Below, piece after piece: positions 63,168-64,000 of a stretch of 64,000 nt of DNA (positions within the stretch are counted from its first letter, which is position 1; each line of letters opens with the position of its first letter). This DNA comes from Thiorhodovibrio frisius (GTDB taxonomy: Bacteria; Pseudomonadota; Gammaproteobacteria; Chromatiales; Chromatiaceae). The notes under the pieces were generated by a model. The model made no database searches and was not told the origin of the DNA. It saw only the letters and a program-made list of their open reading frames with translations. The stretch is taken from assembly GCF_033954835.1 (NCBI RefSeq), contig NZ_CP121471.1, positions 2,040,501-2,104,500 of the forward strand. Reading direction: 5' to 3'. Position numbers and translations under genes: made by a program.

Positions 63168-64000
63168 ATGGGAAAAGAGATCACCGACAGCCGCTTTCAG
63201 TCGTCTGATTTCACCGAGTTTCAGCAGCGCCTGGAGCAGGAGACCGAGAGCCTTGCGCGTCTCTTTGCCGAGGATGGATTGGCTGTTGGCCCGCGAGAGG
63301 TGGGCGTTGAACTCGAAACCTACCTGATCGACCGCCATGGCGCGCCGGCGGATGCCATTGAGTCCGTGCTGGCCGCGCTTGATGATCCGCTGGTGGTGCC
63401 TGAACTGGCGCGCTTTAATCTGGAGCTCAACACCACGCCGCGCCGTCTCGAGGGCAATGCTTTCAGTCAGCTTGCCGCAGAACTCGATGCCCGTCTGGCC
63501 CGTTGTCGCCAGGCATCAGCGGCGGCCGGGGCGCGGGTGGTCGCCATCGGTATTCTGCCCACCCTGCGTCCTGATCACTTGGTGCTCGCGCGCATGACCG
63601 AGCGTCAGCGTTTCCAGGCGCTGAACGAGCAAATTTTTTCTTTGCGCCGCGACCGGCCAATCCGCATCGACATCAGCGGTGAGGAGCAAGTCCAGCTGTT
63701 GCAGCCCAATGTGATGCTGGAGGCTGCCGCGACGGCCTTTCAGATTCACCTCAAGATGACGGCGGCGGAATCGGCACGCTACTACAATGCCGCTAAAATT
63801 TTGTCCGCGCCCATGGTGGCGGTGGGGGCGAATTCGCCCCTGCTGTTCGGGCGCGAACTTTGGGCTGAAAGCCGTATTCCGCTGTTTGAGCAGGCGGTGT
63901 CTGTTGGTGGCCCGGCGCTGCGGGAACGTTTTGGCTTTGGTGTGCGTTATGCCAAGGGCTCGGTGATGGAATGTTTTCGCGCCAATGTCAGTCGCTACTC
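63168..64000 (+). CDS. Glutamate-cysteine ligase family (GCS2) protein, N-terminal part
   Basis: An open frame from the ATG at 63168 to the end of the window (277 codons, no stop reached). It contains GPREVGVELETYLIDRHG, ELARFNLELNTTPRRLEG and FQIHLKMTAAESARYYNAAK, followed by VGANSPLLFGRELWAESRIP. These are the segments that bind Mg-ATP and glutamate in the GCS2/YbdK group of carboxylate-amine ligases. The enzyme would form gamma-glutamylcysteine or a related amide; purple sulfur bacteria use glutathione amide. The remainder lies outside the window. Confidence 0.75.
   Translation, partial: MGKEITDSRFQSSDFTEFQQRLEQETESLARLFAEDGLAVGPREVGVELETYLIDRHGAPADAIESVLAALDDPLVVPELARFNLELNTTPRRLEGNAFSQLAAELDARLARCRQASAAAGARVVAIGILPTLRPDHLVLARMTERQRFQALNEQIFSLRRDRPIRIDISGEEQVQLLQPNVMLEAAATAFQIHLKMTAAESARYYNAAKILSAPMVAVGANSPLLFGRELWAESRIPLFEQAVSVGGPALRERFGFGVRYAKGSVMECFRANVSRY

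Overview
The window is a 64 kb chromosomal segment of a GC-rich gammaproteobacterium. It is most likely a phototrophic purple sulfur bacterium of the Chromatiaceae. The evidence is a BciB-type divinyl chlorophyllide 8-vinyl-reductase (bacteriochlorophyll synthesis), a sulfide:quinone oxidoreductase-like flavoprotein, cbb3-oxidase assembly genes (ccoI, ccoS) and classic gammaproteobacterial synteny (envZ-ompR, ffh next to ypjD, rhlB-trxA-rho). The genus cannot be fixed from the sequence alone.

Layout. 0-3.4 kb: end of ccoI, ccoS and the envZ/ompR pair, with two copies of a 160-170 bp palindromic repeat. 3.4-11.3 kb: a 44-aa membrane peptide, an unexplained region with tandem repeats and a strong terminator, an SLC13 permease, a secreted protein, photolyase, a lipid-kinase-like protein and an SQR-like protein with a 61-aa neighbour. 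11.6-15.1 kb: a hipBA toxin-antitoxin locus whose hipA is split by an ISKra4-like insertion sequence; target duplication and gene reading frame can be reconstructed exactly. 15.2-17.9 kb: a TauD-type dioxygenase and class I fumarase. 17.9-26.1 kb: a rearranged zone with gene remnants, a type II toxin-antitoxin pair, two independently deleted copies of a DUF3782-like gene, and a signalling cluster (response regulator, frameshifted solute-binding protein, hybrid kinase, REC-GGDEF diguanylate cyclase). 26.2-36.7 kb: bciB, an MFS permease, a DUF6279-type lipoprotein, an MliC-like protein, manC/algA, purU, ffh, ypjD and tRNA-Thr(CGT).

36.8-48.5 kb is an integrative element inserted in the 3' end of tRNA-Thr. 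It is bounded by a 47-bp exact direct repeat, with a P4-type integrase beside attR. All of its genes lie on the minus strand: an AlpA-like regulator, a primase/DUF3987 protein, a sigma-region-4-like protein, a DUF5681 protein and many unknowns. No capsid, tail or large terminase gene is visible. It carries at least eight copies of the palindrome GTTACnnnGTAAC, some inside coding sequence, plus candidate integrase arm sites and two plus-strand terminators with no plus-strand gene. This is the part of the window most likely to hold undescribed biology.

48.8-64 kb: trkH, a very large CheB-CheR-PAS-histidine kinase fusion with its DUF2934 and NarL-type partners, a STAS protein, a GMP/IMP nucleotidase, a frameshifted rhlB, trxA, rho, a membrane protein of unknown function, murU and the start of a GCS2-type glutamate-cysteine ligase.
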